This document shows, in pieces, positions 7,046 through 14,252 of a stretch of 38,129 nt of DNA (its first letter is position 1; each line of letters starts with the position of its first letter). The notes below the pieces were generated by a model. That model saw nothing but the letters and a program-made list of their open reading frames with translations, ran no database searches and was not told where the DNA came from. The DNA is from UBA6016 sp964568395 (GTDB lineage Bacteria; Campylobacterota; Campylobacteria; Campylobacterales; UBA6016). The stretch spans positions 1 through 38,129 of the forward strand of contig CAZMPN010000018.1 in the NCBI GenBank assembly GCA_964568395.1, given 5' to 3'. The translations under genes were made by a program, and so were the position numbers.

Positions 7046-7082
7046 TGCAAATTTTGGATAATTATTTTGCATATTTGGATAA
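7046..7082 (+). repeat. tandem direct repeat, likely AraC-type operator
   Basis: TGCAAATTTTGGATAA (7046-7061) and TGCATATTTGGATAA (7068-7082) repeat with the GGATAA cores exactly 21 bases apart, two helical turns. AraC-family proteins bind direct repeats on one face of the helix. The second copy ends where the -35 box of the aminotransferase promoter should be, if TAAAAT (7105-7110) is its -10. Confidence 0.6.
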
Positions 7083-7136
7083 AGAAAAGATTTTCGTTTT
7101 GTTCTAAAATCAGCTCCAAATATCAAGGAGCACAAT

Positions 7137-8243
7137 ATGAAAAGATCGTTTGTCAGGGAGATTTTGGAGGCGATAAATCCGGACACCGTATCGTTTGCCG
7201 GGGGACTGCCGGACGAATCGCTTTTCCCGGTAGAAAAGATCAAAGAGGCGGCGGACAAAGCGCTAAAAGATAGCGCCTCGCTACAATACTCCGTCAGCGG
7301 AGGCATCAAGAGCCTTAGGGAAAAACTGGCTGATTACTATACAAAGCTGGGAGTCCCGACAAATCCGGATGAGATACTAATCACCACCGGAGCCCAGCAA
7401 GCTCTCGATCTCATCTCGAGGGCATATTTCAAAAGTGGGGTTACCGTCGAATCCCCTGCGTATCTGGGCGCACTCGGCTCGTTTGCGGCGAACGGCTGTC
7501 CGCTTCATCCAACCTTACTTGGCGACATGGAGGCGTTTGAGGCCAGCTTCAAAAAGACTAAAAGAGCGTACCTGATGTGTGATTTTCAAAATCCTACTGG
7601 CAGATGCCGCCCTCTTGAGAGCCGAAAACTTCTAGCCGAGAGCGCTACCAAAAACAACGGAGTCATCGTGGAAGACGGCGCGTACATGGAACTTTACTTT
7701 GACGAGAAGCTGCCTATCATGGCGACTTTTGCGCCTGCGCGCACGATCCACGTCGGCTCGTTCTCAAAGATATTGGCCCCAGGACTAAGGCTTGGATGGA
7801 TACGGGCCGCAAAAGAGCTGTTAGCCCCGATACTTGCGCTAAAAGAGCGCTCAGACCTGCATACTTCCACGCTTTCACAAATGATAGCCGACGGGTTTTG
7901 GGAGAGCGGCGGTTTTGACGGACATCTGGAGAATATCCGAAAGATATATGCCGCAAAAGCGAAATATCTATCAAAGACGCTAACCGCAAAAATCCCGCAG
8001 TTTAGCTTTGAGGAGCCGAGAGGCGGTATGTTCATCTACGGTTCGTTTCCAAAAGACACGGACACAAGAGCGCTTGCGTACGCCTCTTTGGCTAAAGGAG
8101 CGGTATTCGTTCCGGGCGGCGAATTTTATGAAGGGGCGCCTATAAACAACGAGGCGAGGTTTAACTTTACGCATACGAGCTTTGAGCAGATGCAAAAAGG
8201 CATCGAGATAATCGCCGATGTTTACGGTGGAGGTAAATTTTAA
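7137..8243 (+). CDS. PLP-dependent aminotransferase, class I/II (2-aminoadipate/MocR-like)
   Basis: This 368-aa fold-type I aminotransferase has AAGGAG at 7125-7130 before the ATG. FAGGLPDESLFP (20-31) is the N-terminal signature of the 2-aminoadipate/multi-substrate subgroup. TTGAQQALDL (83-92) binds the phosphate, QNPTG (151-155) and the EDGAY aspartate (D180) hold the cofactor ring, and SFSKILAPGLRLGW carries the Schiff-base lysine K211. The C-terminal arginine for substrate carboxylate is in EARFNFTH. There is no helix-turn-helix domain, so it is the enzyme and not a MocR regulator. The amino acid substrate is uncertain; LysN-type and aromatic or branched-chain activity are possible. It is probably activated by the divergent AraC protein. 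Confidence 0.88.
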   Translation: MKRSFVREILEAINPDTVSFAGGLPDESLFPVEKIKEAADKALKDSASLQYSVSGGIKSLREKLADYYTKLGVPTNPDEILITTGAQQALDLISRAYFKSGVTVESPAYLGALGSFAANGCPLHPTLLGDMEAFEASFKKTKRAYLMCDFQNPTGRCRPLESRKLLAESATKNNGVIVEDGAYMELYFDEKLPIMATFAPARTIHVGSFSKILAPGLRLGWIRAAKELLAPILALKERSDLHTSTLSQMIADGFWESGGFDGHLENIRKIYAAKAKYLSKTLTAKIPQFSFEEPRGGMFIYGSFPKDTDTRALAYASLAKGAVFVPGGEFYEGAPINNEARFNFTHTSFEQMQKGIEIIADVYGGGKF

Positions 8244-8264
8244 CGCCGCCTATTTTGCCAATCC

Positions 8265-9149
8265 TTAACGGCTTCTTCGCATATTAAATAACGCCACCGC
8301 CGCAAACGCGAGTGCGCACCCGACTATAGTGGAGGCCGCTACCAGTTCGCCGTAAACTATCATGCTGGATACTATAGCTCCTACCGGAACGATAAACATA
8401 AACACGCCGGTCTTTGACGCTCCGACCTTGCCGGCCGATATGAAAAACAGAGCGGTGCTGAAAGTGCCGGGAACGAGTCCGATAAAAATAATAGATAGCC
8501 AAAATGTCGAATCATAGGAGGCAAAATCGAAAGCCCCGTGCGGGAGAGCAAAGAGCATATTCGTAAACCCGGTAATGCCGAATACCACAAGCGTGTAGTA
8601 CATCGGATCGGCTTTTTTTGTCGCCTTCTGGGATATGATGGTCACCATCGACCAGACTATGGCGCATCCTAGAAAATAAGAACTCTCTATATTCAAAAAC
8701 GCAAACCCTTCATACGGCGCGCGAAGAAGTATCAAAGCGCCAAGAATGCCGATAGACAACGCCAACGCCTGTCGCATGGATACCGAAGTGCCAAAAAGCG
8801 CTATGGACATCACATAGGTAAACAAAGGGGCGAGCGCGGTCACCATCGTGCCGCCGTATCCGGCCTGCCCGTGGCTTAGTCCAGCGAAAAAGAGGTAGTT
8901 AAACAAAGATGTAAGAAGTCCGCTAATGATCATATAGCCATAACCAGCTCGGTCGCTTTTCATCGGTGTTTTCATGGCCAAGACCACGGGGATAATCGTC
9001 AAAAACGATATGGCGTATCTCCAAAACGCAGACACTTGGGCATTGGAGTGCTCCGCGGCCACCTTGCCGACCGTCCACGCCACGCCCCAAAAGAGCATGG
9101 CTATTATCATCAGGACGTAGTATTTATAGTTGCTTTGGGCTGTTTTCAT
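8265..9149 (-). CDS. EamA/DMT-family membrane exporter
   Basis: This 294-aa protein is almost entirely hydrophobic and shows the two-fold EamA repeat, ten expected membrane spans. The first repeat begins at YYVLMIIAMLFWGVAWTVGKVA and the second at about residue 150 (YFLGCAIVWSMVTIISQKATKKADP). The conserved W-G after the first span and the Pro-Ala-x-x-(T)-x-V pattern (VTALAPLFTYV) are present. The family exports amino acids and other small metabolites; the substrate is unknown. No clear ribosome site precedes ATG 9149. A short upstream frame (9124-9207) overlaps the start and may couple translation to the preceding CMD-type gene. Confidence 0.88.
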   Translation of the reverse strand: MKTAQSNYKYYVLMIIAMLFWGVAWTVGKVAAEHSNAQVSAFWRYAISFLTIIPVVLAMKTPMKSDRAGYGYMIISGLLTSLFNYLFFAGLSHGQAGYGGTMVTALAPLFTYVMSIALFGTSVSMRQALALSIGILGALILLRAPYEGFAFLNIESSYFLGCAIVWSMVTIISQKATKKADPMYYTLVVFGITGFTNMLFALPHGAFDFASYDSTFWLSIIFIGLVPGTFSTALFFISAGKVGASKTGVFMFIVPVGAIVSSMIVYGELVAASTIVGCALAFAAVALFNMRRSR

Positions 9150-9207
9150 CGCCAGATTGTAGTGCCGCTAATATTAAAAAGAGCCTTGTCCATTGTTTTT
9201 TATTCAT
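9124..9207 (-). CDS. 27-codon frame bridging two genes, possible coupling leader
   Basis: On the minus strand an ATG at 9207 lies inside the end of the CMD-type gene (GATGAATAA) just after GGTGGAG. It encodes MNKKQWTRLFLILAALQSG and eight more residues, stopping 26 bases inside the EamA gene. It may serve to carry ribosomes to the EamA start, which lacks a Shine-Dalgarno site. The hydrophobic middle could also be a decayed membrane-protein N-terminus. Evidence is positional only. Confidence 0.25.
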   Translation of the reverse strand: MNKKQWTRLFLILAALQSGDENSPKQL

Positions 9208-9736
9208 CTCCACCCTCCAAATCAAAAGTATTAAAGATAATATCTATCGCCGACATCCTTGCCCCATGTTGAAGCGCATCCAATATATCGCTATCCTTCC
9301 AACCCATCTTTCGCAAATCATTTAGTTCCGACTCGTCGGCTTTTGAGCATTTTTTAACGGCGGCGACCACAAAAGAGAGCATCGCATTTTCTTTGTCGCT
9401 TAGTTTTGGGCTTTGTCCTTGTGCTTTTAAGTAGCCGACATCGCTCACACTCCAACCAAACAAATTGACTAGCATAGCGCTGTTGTAATCAACGCAATAT
9501 TTGCAACTAACTTGACTGGAGACCAGCATACGCAAGCACGCGAGCAGCGGCGCCGAAAGCGTTTCGTGATTCATATAGTACGACGCAAAATCTAGCTGCT
9601 GCATAAGAAGTTTTGGACTTACGCTCCATATCTGCGCCGAAGCCGGTATCTCGCCTCTAAGCTCTTTGATTTTCGCATAAACTTGCGCTACTTCGCCAGT
9701 AGCGTCTTCAGGTTTGATTATTTCGATAAGAGCCAT
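9200..9736 (-). CDS. carboxymuconolactone decarboxylase/AhpD-like protein
   Basis: With ATG 9736 (AGAAGGAA just upstream) this is 178 aa; an in-frame ATG at 9772 lies in the operator region and is unlikely. The protein is all-helical in pattern, and C78-K-Y-C81 sits in the helix where AhpD/CMD-like proteins carry a redox CxxC. The histidine usually found four residues after the second Cys is Asn85. Such proteins are often peroxide- or electrophile-responsive reductases, but the substrate is unknown. The promoter TTGACT-18-TAGAAT lies within the two TetR-type palindromes shared with the divergent regulator gene, so repression by that regulator is likely. Confidence 0.82.
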   Translation of the reverse strand: MALIEIIKPEDATGEVAQVYAKIKELRGEIPASAQIWSVSPKLLMQQLDFASYYMNHETLSAPLLACLRMLVSSQVSCKYCVDYNSAMLVNLFGWSVSDVGYLKAQGQSPKLSDKENAMLSFVVAAVKKCSKADESELNDLRKMGWKDSDILDALQHGARMSAIDIIFNTFDLEGGDE

Positions 9737-9756
9737 GATGTTCCTTCTAATTTCAT

Positions 9757-9772
9757 TTGACCAAATAGTCAA
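9757..9772. promoter_or_regulatory. TetR-type operator 1
   Basis: TTGACCAAATAGTCAA is an inverted repeat (TTGAC-6-GTCAA). It lies between the CMD-type gene start and its promoter, close to the expected transcription start, where bound repressor would block RNA polymerase. The arms match operator 2. Confidence 0.7.
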
Positions 9773-9777
9773 GTAAA

Positions 9778-9807
9778 ATTCTAGCCAAAAGTTGACTGAT
9801 TAGTCAA
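9778..9807 (-). promoter_or_regulatory. promoter of the CMD-type gene
   Basis: Read on the minus strand: TTGACT (9802-9807), 18-base spacer, TAGAAT (9778-9783). The -35 box is one arm of operator 2. Confidence 0.6.
9792..9807. promoter_or_regulatory. TetR-type operator 2
   Basis: TTGACTGATTAGTCAA is a near-perfect 16-base palindrome (TTGACT-4-AGTCAA) centred 35 bases from operator 1. It overlaps the minus-strand -35 box and lies just upstream of a plus-strand TATAAT (9819-9824) that would drive the TetR gene. Shared arms in both sites point to one repressor controlling both directions. Confidence 0.75.
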
Positions 9808-9846
9808 GTAAAATTTTGTATAATGTTTTTTAGAAATGGAGGCGCA

Positions 9847-10428
9847 ATGAATGACAAAAACACAAGAGAGCGTCTAATAGACGCCGCATACGAAGAGATT
9901 TACAACAAAGGCTATCAAGGGGCATCCCTGGCCGATATACTAGCGAAGGCCGGCGTACATAAAGGGTCTATGTACCACTTCTTTGCGGGCAAAAAAGAGA
10001 TGGCGTTAGCGGCGATAGCCGAAAAGATAGACGAAAGATTTGCCCAAAGATATGGGAGCTTGGCTCATCAAGAAGGCGAAATACTCAAGGCATTTTTTGA
10101 AAGATTGCGAGATACGAAGCTAAGGGACTTTAAGCGGGGTTGTCCGATAGCAAATATAGTGCAGGAGATGTCAAATCTGGACGCGGATTTTGAGGCTTTG
10201 ATGAAAGGGCTATACGAACAGTTTCGCGCAAACGTCAAACGGGTTTTCGACGAAGCCATAAAACGCGGCGAATTAAGAGAGTGTGACAGCGCAAAACTAG
10301 CTCTCTTTACCGTGGCGGCGATAGAAGGAGCCATATTGTCAGCCAAGGCGAGCGGCGACGAAGCCGACTATCTAAATGCGATAGACGCGTTGATAGAGTA
10401 TCTGCAAAGCTACAAAACAAAAGGATAA
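9847..10428 (+). CDS. TetR/AcrR-family transcriptional repressor
   Basis: I place the start at ATG 9847, four bases after GGAGG (9838-9842), giving 193 aa; an earlier in-frame ATG at 9823 would lie on the -10 box TATAAT. The N-terminal helix-turn-helix (about 1-50) reads RERLIDAAYEEIYNKGYQG, then ADILAKAGVHKGSMYHFFAGKKEM, a textbook TetR domain. The remaining all-helical part binds an unknown ligand and dimerises. CPIANIVQEMS contains a cysteine that also occurs at this position in TetR proteins sensing electrophiles or quinones, but sensing here is only a guess. It probably represses itself, yciI-like downstream and the divergent CMD-type gene. Confidence 0.92.
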   Translation: MNDKNTRERLIDAAYEEIYNKGYQGASLADILAKAGVHKGSMYHFFAGKKEMALAAIAEKIDERFAQRYGSLAHQEGEILKAFFERLRDTKLRDFKRGCPIANIVQEMSNLDADFEALMKGLYEQFRANVKRVFDEAIKRGELRECDSAKLALFTVAAIEGAILSAKASGDEADYLNAIDALIEYLQSYKTKG

Positions 10429-10430
10429 AA

Positions 10431-10733
10431 ATGAAAAACATATTTGTGATAAACATCGACTACATAAAGCCTTTAGAGGAAGTTGAAAAATATATCGCCA
10501 AGCATAGAGAATTTTTGACGCAAGGCTACAAGGATGGCGTATTCGTAATGTCCGGAGGCAAAAACCCTAGAACGGGCGGCATAATCATAGGAAGATTCGC
10601 AAGCAAAGACGATGCCCTGACGTATGCGCACAAAGATCCGTTTTTTATAGAAAAAGTCGCGGAATACGACGTAATAGAGTTTGCGCCGACAAAATACGCA
10701 AGCGAGCTGGAGGAGTATCTACGGCTGGATTAA
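10431..10733 (+). CDS. YciI-like protein
   Basis: This 100-aa protein starts two bases after the TetR stop and must be co-transcribed with it. The pattern matches the YciI/YCII family: FVINIDYIKPLEEVEKYIAKHREFL, then VMSGGKNPRTGGIIIG, and a C-terminal DPFFIEKVAEYDVIEF. His26 and the Asp in the K-DPF motif are the residues conserved in that ferredoxin-like fold. The role of the family is poorly defined; some members are dehydrochlorinase- or enoyl-type enzymes on small ring compounds. Its place beside a CMD-type protein under one regulator suggests detoxification of a small aromatic or oxidised compound. Confidence 0.85.
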   Translation: MKNIFVINIDYIKPLEEVEKYIAKHREFLTQGYKDGVFVMSGGKNPRTGGIIIGRFASKDDALTYAHKDPFFIEKVAEYDVIEFAPTKYASELEEYLRLD

Positions 10734-10849
10734 TAAAAACTACGACCAAAATCGAATATCTTCGTTTTTGATTCTACAAAAGTTGCGATACGTAAGCGCT
10801 TTTGTGGCATTGTTAGTACCCATAAGTTTAGGCCGATAGGACAGAAGAA

Positions 10850-12403
10850 GTGCGCGGAAAGATTAGCTACTACAACGAAAAGACGCAGACCGGAACGGTC
10901 GTCGATAAGGCGCGGATAGTATATGAGTTTAAAAGCGGCTCATGGTTTGACCACCACAGGCTCCCTATGGCAGATATGTATGTCGATTTTAAAGCAAACG
11001 AGCACGGCAAGATAGATCAGATAAAGGAGTCCGCGTTTCTAAGGCTTCAGCGCAAATACGACGTCACTGAGGCGGACTTTTGGCAAAGCGCCGACGAAGA
11101 GGCGCTAGAAGAGATAGCGATAGCCAGAAGAGAGAGGCTGATCAATGAAAACGTCTTGAATATCATACCGAAACCGATTGCCGAGGATTACACCATAGGC
11201 GACTGCTTCCTTGCTTTTTTCGCCGACGCCGTCGAGCTTGTATATAGATATGAAGATATAGCATTCGACGAAAGCGCAGAGAATGGAAGGCTAGACTACT
11301 TCAAGCTAAAAAGATTTATGCAAAAGGCGAAATCGCAGCTCGCACAGACTGACGGCACCATCTCCATGGAGCCATTCAATCAGATGGAAAAAGAGTTTTC
11401 GGAGCTGGAATTCGTCATCTCCGAGGCGCTAAAGCAAAAGACGAAAAATATGGAGCTTTTGTTTGAGGAGATATACCTAACCCAGCAAATCGGTTACCTA
11501 AAGATGCAAAGAAGGCTCGATATAGACAAACAAAGAGCCTTTGAGCTAAACATAACGATGAAAAGAGCGAAAGAGAATATCGCCGCATACAAAAGCAGAC
11601 TTTCGCACGAACACGGCATAGACGCCGCCGCATCACTAGAAAATAAAATAGCCCATGCGCTGCACGAACATGAGTCCGCCGAAAAAGAGATACAGGAGAT
11701 AGAAAAAAACAAAATACTCTTTAGCGGACATCTAAAAAACTTCAAAGAGTCCAAATATCATGAGTTTTCGCATAGTTTCGGCTTTGAAACGGAGCTAAAA
11801 GGCATCGTGGACGCGCTAAAGACTATTATCGAGCGCATAGCCTTCAACTACGACACGCTCCTGTGGCAGTCCGCCGTAAACTCGCATATAATGCAAAATA
11901 CCTTCTATAGGCAGTCCACCGAGGGGAACTACTGCGCAATGACGTTTTTGCGTTATTACCTAAGACCGCTCAACAAGCACGCGCTAAGCAAACCTGACGA
12001 AGCCCTATACCACTACCTGCTCAAATACGACACGCACATAGCAAAACAAGCGCTGCTGCTTTGCGAAGATGCGGAGAAGATGAATGAAATCTCGCTGTTG
12101 ATATACGGCGGATACAAAGACGTCGTGGTGCACCAATTTTCAAGGGCGGTAGACAGCCTGCACTGGGTGCGCGCGAGCCGTGCGGCATTTGCCGTATTCG
12201 ATGAAAAGAACCACTCCCTAAGCCCCGAAGAGTTGGCAGAAAACTACGCAAGCGCTCATCCGGAAGATAACTTCAAAATAATCGTTTTCAACTCCCAAAA
12301 AAGCGGTGCGGTGAAATTTTCGCAAAACATAGAGATAATAAGAGTTGCGCAGCCATATAACATTGTGGAGCTGGAAACAACAATACTTCAAATACTAGGA
12401 TAA
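10850..12403 (+). CDS. unrecognised 517-aa protein, possible cold-shock-like N-terminus and coiled coil
   Basis: GTG 10850 is the start, behind AGGA and AGAAG. I do not recognise the family. Residues 1-58 have a cold-shock/OB-like rhythm (GKISYYNEKTQTGTVV, IVYEF, MYVDFKANEHGKI). About 110-170 is mixed hydrophobic and charged (DCFLAFFADAVEL). About 180-310 is strongly charged and helical (EKEFSELEFVISEALKQK; HESAEKEIQEIEKNK), probably a coiled coil. The last 80 residues alternate strands and helices (AAFAVFDEKNH, NFKIIVFNS, IEIIRVAQP) like a Rossmann or receiver-type fold. No signal peptide or membrane span. It is followed closely by a 98-aa gene. Codon use is like the core chromosome. Confidence 0.8.
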   Translation: MRGKISYYNEKTQTGTVVDKARIVYEFKSGSWFDHHRLPMADMYVDFKANEHGKIDQIKESAFLRLQRKYDVTEADFWQSADEEALEEIAIARRERLINENVLNIIPKPIAEDYTIGDCFLAFFADAVELVYRYEDIAFDESAENGRLDYFKLKRFMQKAKSQLAQTDGTISMEPFNQMEKEFSELEFVISEALKQKTKNMELLFEEIYLTQQIGYLKMQRRLDIDKQRAFELNITMKRAKENIAAYKSRLSHEHGIDAAASLENKIAHALHEHESAEKEIQEIEKNKILFSGHLKNFKESKYHEFSHSFGFETELKGIVDALKTIIERIAFNYDTLLWQSAVNSHIMQNTFYRQSTEGNYCAMTFLRYYLRPLNKHALSKPDEALYHYLLKYDTHIAKQALLLCEDAEKMNEISLLIYGGYKDVVVHQFSRAVDSLHWVRASRAAFAVFDEKNHSLSPEELAENYASAHPEDNFKIIVFNSQKSGAVKFSQNIEIIRVAQPYNIVELETTILQILG

Positions 12404-12410
12404 CTTACAA

Positions 12411-12707
12411 ATGAGACTAAGCGAACTGGAAGCAACAAAGATAATACTATCCGTTCTGGGAGACAGGGGCGAGCTAAAAAGCGAGGACGAGCTGGCGACC
12501 ATACTAAAAAAGAGGCTTACAAAAAAAGAGATGTTCGCCATAAACTCGCATGTGACCGGCGCCGATAAAAACGAGACGATGCAAAAACTAAATACGGACG
12601 GCGCAAGGCTGGAAGAGCTTGTAGCCTCCGCCGCGAAGAAAATCAAGAACGAGTCGGTACACAGGGAGTTTTTTAATACAATTCGCCGAACAAATCAAGA
12701 TGCGTAA
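12411..12707 (+). CDS. hypothetical 98-aa protein
   Basis: The ATG lies seven bases after the stop of the 517-aa gene, so the two form an operon. The protein is helical and highly charged, starting MRLSELEATKIILSVLGDRGELKSEDEL, with KKRLTKKEMFAIN in the middle and no cysteines. I do not recognise it. The ribosome site is weak, fitting coupled translation. Its last 35 bases overlap the convergent metallopeptidase gene. Confidence 0.7.
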   Translation: MRLSELEATKIILSVLGDRGELKSEDELATILKKRLTKKEMFAINSHVTGADKNETMQKLNTDGARLEELVASAAKKIKNESVHREFFNTIRRTNQDA

Positions 12708-13176
12708 GATATAGCCGCACATCAAACTCCAGCTGATGATATGAAGGTTCGATATTTGCGCATAGCGAATAGAAAGCCTTGCTGTGTTCTTTTTCTTTCA
12801 GGTGCGCCAGCTCGTGAACGACTATCATCCGCAAAAACTCTTCCGGCGTATTTCTAAAAAGAGAAGCTACCCTTATTTCGCTTTTCATCTTTAGCCGTCC
12901 GCCCTGCACTCTGGCGTTAAACGTATGAAGCCCCAACGCGGCGTGTAGCTCGCTTATCTTGCCGTCATAAACAGCCTTGCTTAGCGGCTGCGATTTTTTC
13001 ATGTGTTCGTTTTTTAGCTCTACCGCATAGGCGTACAAAGCTTTATCTGTCGTTATCGCGTGTTTTTGCGGGTATTTTCCGAGTATGTATTTGCCGAGCC
13101 TGCCATCGTCAATGAGACGCCTTGCCTGCTCTTTTATATGCTCCGGATAGTGCGCTATATATCTTAGTCTATGCAT
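12673..13176 (-). CDS. YgjP/WLM-type zinc metallopeptidase
   Basis: The 167-aa protein contains HELAHLKEKEH (121-131), where H121, E122 and H125 form the HExxH zinc site and H131 is the likely third ligand, as in YgjP/DUF45 (M48-like) proteases. The basic N-terminal half (about 50-100; NARVQGGRLKMKSEIRVAS) has the strand pattern found before the active site in this family. YgjP members are soluble single-domain peptidases of unknown target. The family is usually about 150-240 aa, so this is a compact form. The end of the gene overlaps the convergent 98-aa gene by 35 bases. Confidence 0.85.
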   Translation of the reverse strand: MHRLRYIAHYPEHIKEQARRLIDDGRLGKYILGKYPQKHAITTDKALYAYAVELKNEHMKKSQPLSKAVYDGKISELHAALGLHTFNARVQGGRLKMKSEIRVASLFRNTPEEFLRMIVVHELAHLKEKEHSKAFYSLCANIEPSYHQLEFDVRLYLTHLDLFGELY

Positions 13177-13231
13177 CGGCGAAGTATAACAGTCAAAGTT
13201 TTATAGAATACGCAAACAAGGGATTTAAAAC

Positions 13232-13690
13232 ATGGTAGTAACAAAAAACACGGTAGTAACGCTAAACTATATAGCCACGGACAACGCCGGGCAAGTCATA
13301 GACGAAGGGACGGAACCGATTGTCTATATACACGGCGGCTACGGAAGCATATTTGAAAAGATAGAAGAGGCGTTGGAGGGTAAATCGGTCGGCGAGAGGT
13401 TTAGCGTAGCCCTCCTGCCGGACGAAGCGTTCGGCGAATACGAGGAGGAGCTGGTGGAGATAGCCGCAAGGGACGAGCTTCCGGCGGACATAGAGATTGG
13501 AATGCAGTTTCAGCAAGGAGACGAGGATGGTGCTCCTTTGTATATAATTACGGAGATACTAGAAGACAGGGTCGTCCTAGACGCAAACCATCCTCTGGCG
13601 GGCATAGAAATGGTATTTTCAGGCAAAATCGAAAATATCAGGGAAGCCACGAAGGAAGAGATAAAAGAAGAGCGTCCGCTATCGGCCTAA
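13232..13690 (+). CDS. slyD: SlyD-like FKBP-type peptidyl-prolyl isomerase
   Basis: The 152-aa protein opens TKNTVVTLNYIATDNAGQVID, then PIVYIHGGYGSIFEKIEEALEGKSVGERF, the FKBP half-domain, with the inserted-in-flap (chaperone) domain in the middle (LLPDEAFGEYEEELVEIAARDELP) and NHPLAGIEMVFSGKI at the end, all as in SlyD. It assists folding by isomerising proline bonds. Unlike E. coli SlyD it ends at KEERPLSA with no histidine-rich nickel tail, so a role in hydrogenase nickel insertion through that tail is not supported. TAGAAT (13204-13209) is a possible -10. The stop overlaps the convergent YkgJ-type gene. Confidence 0.9.
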   Translation: MVVTKNTVVTLNYIATDNAGQVIDEGTEPIVYIHGGYGSIFEKIEEALEGKSVGERFSVALLPDEAFGEYEEELVEIAARDELPADIEIGMQFQQGDEDGAPLYIITEILEDRVVLDANHPLAGIEMVFSGKIENIREATKEEIKEERPLSA

Positions 13691-14241
13691 AAACGAAGGA
13701 GTCTAAGCGACTTTCGATGCATATCCACAAACTCGGCATATCCACCTGGGTCGCCGCATAGCGCAAGCAACCTGATGCCGCCAAAACTTCCTACGTCTTC
13801 AAGCATAGCCTCGGCGCGCCTCAGAAATTCTGAAGTCGCCGACAGCTTCGCCTCGAAGCCGTCCATTCTTGCATGGTGATTGCTTTCGCCAATCTCGCCG
13901 TTTCTAATCAAAAAACTACCGACGTCTCCAACGGAAGGACATGAGCAGTCTATAAGCACGGAACCAAAAAACGGGGATATCGGATACATTCTGCACGAAG
14001 GCGGCCTGTTCTCGTATATCGAACAAACACCATCCTTGAGGTATCTGCACTTTTCGCCGTCGCTCAGCAAAATGAGCACTCTTAGCTCTTTGTTTATATA
14101 TGCGAAAACGATCGGAAAATATTCGTAAACAAACTTGAAATCGTCAAGTATCAGAGGAATGAAGGGGTATTTGCAGCACTCTATGCAGCCGTTACAGCCG
14201 CCGAAAAAATAGGTTTTATCTTTTAGCGGCGGCTCAAACAA
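13687..14241 (-). CDS. YkgJ-family cysteine-cluster protein
   Basis: The start is TTG 14241, 11 bases after the serA stop, with only a weak ribosome site, so the protein is 184 aa. It has the C16-x2-C19-x2-C22-C23 cluster near the N-terminus (GGCNGCIECCKYPF) and a second set in CRYLKDGVCSIYENRPPSCRMYP. This is the YkgJ/UPF0153 pattern thought to bind zinc or an Fe-S cluster. The function of the family is unknown. It is the last gene of the serA side of the minus-strand block and could be read from the same transcript. Confidence 0.85.
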   Translation of the reverse strand: MFEPPLKDKTYFFGGCNGCIECCKYPFIPLILDDFKFVYEYFPIVFAYINKELRVLILLSDGEKCRYLKDGVCSIYENRPPSCRMYPISPFFGSVLIDCSCPSVGDVGSFLIRNGEIGESNHHARMDGFEAKLSATSEFLRRAEAMLEDVGSFGGIRLLALCGDPGGYAEFVDMHRKSLRLLRF

Positions 14242-14252
14242 ACTTTGGTTTT

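Noticed and set aside
7016..7309. 98-codon N-terminal extension of the AraC gene
   Set aside because: It runs antisense into the aminotransferase gene and shows low-complexity serine-rich sequence; ATG 7015 starts the known domain.
10734..10849. Inverted segments around AAAATCGAA and AAAAG...CTTTT considered as terminators
   Set aside because: Stems are short and mismatched, and no U-run follows at the right place.
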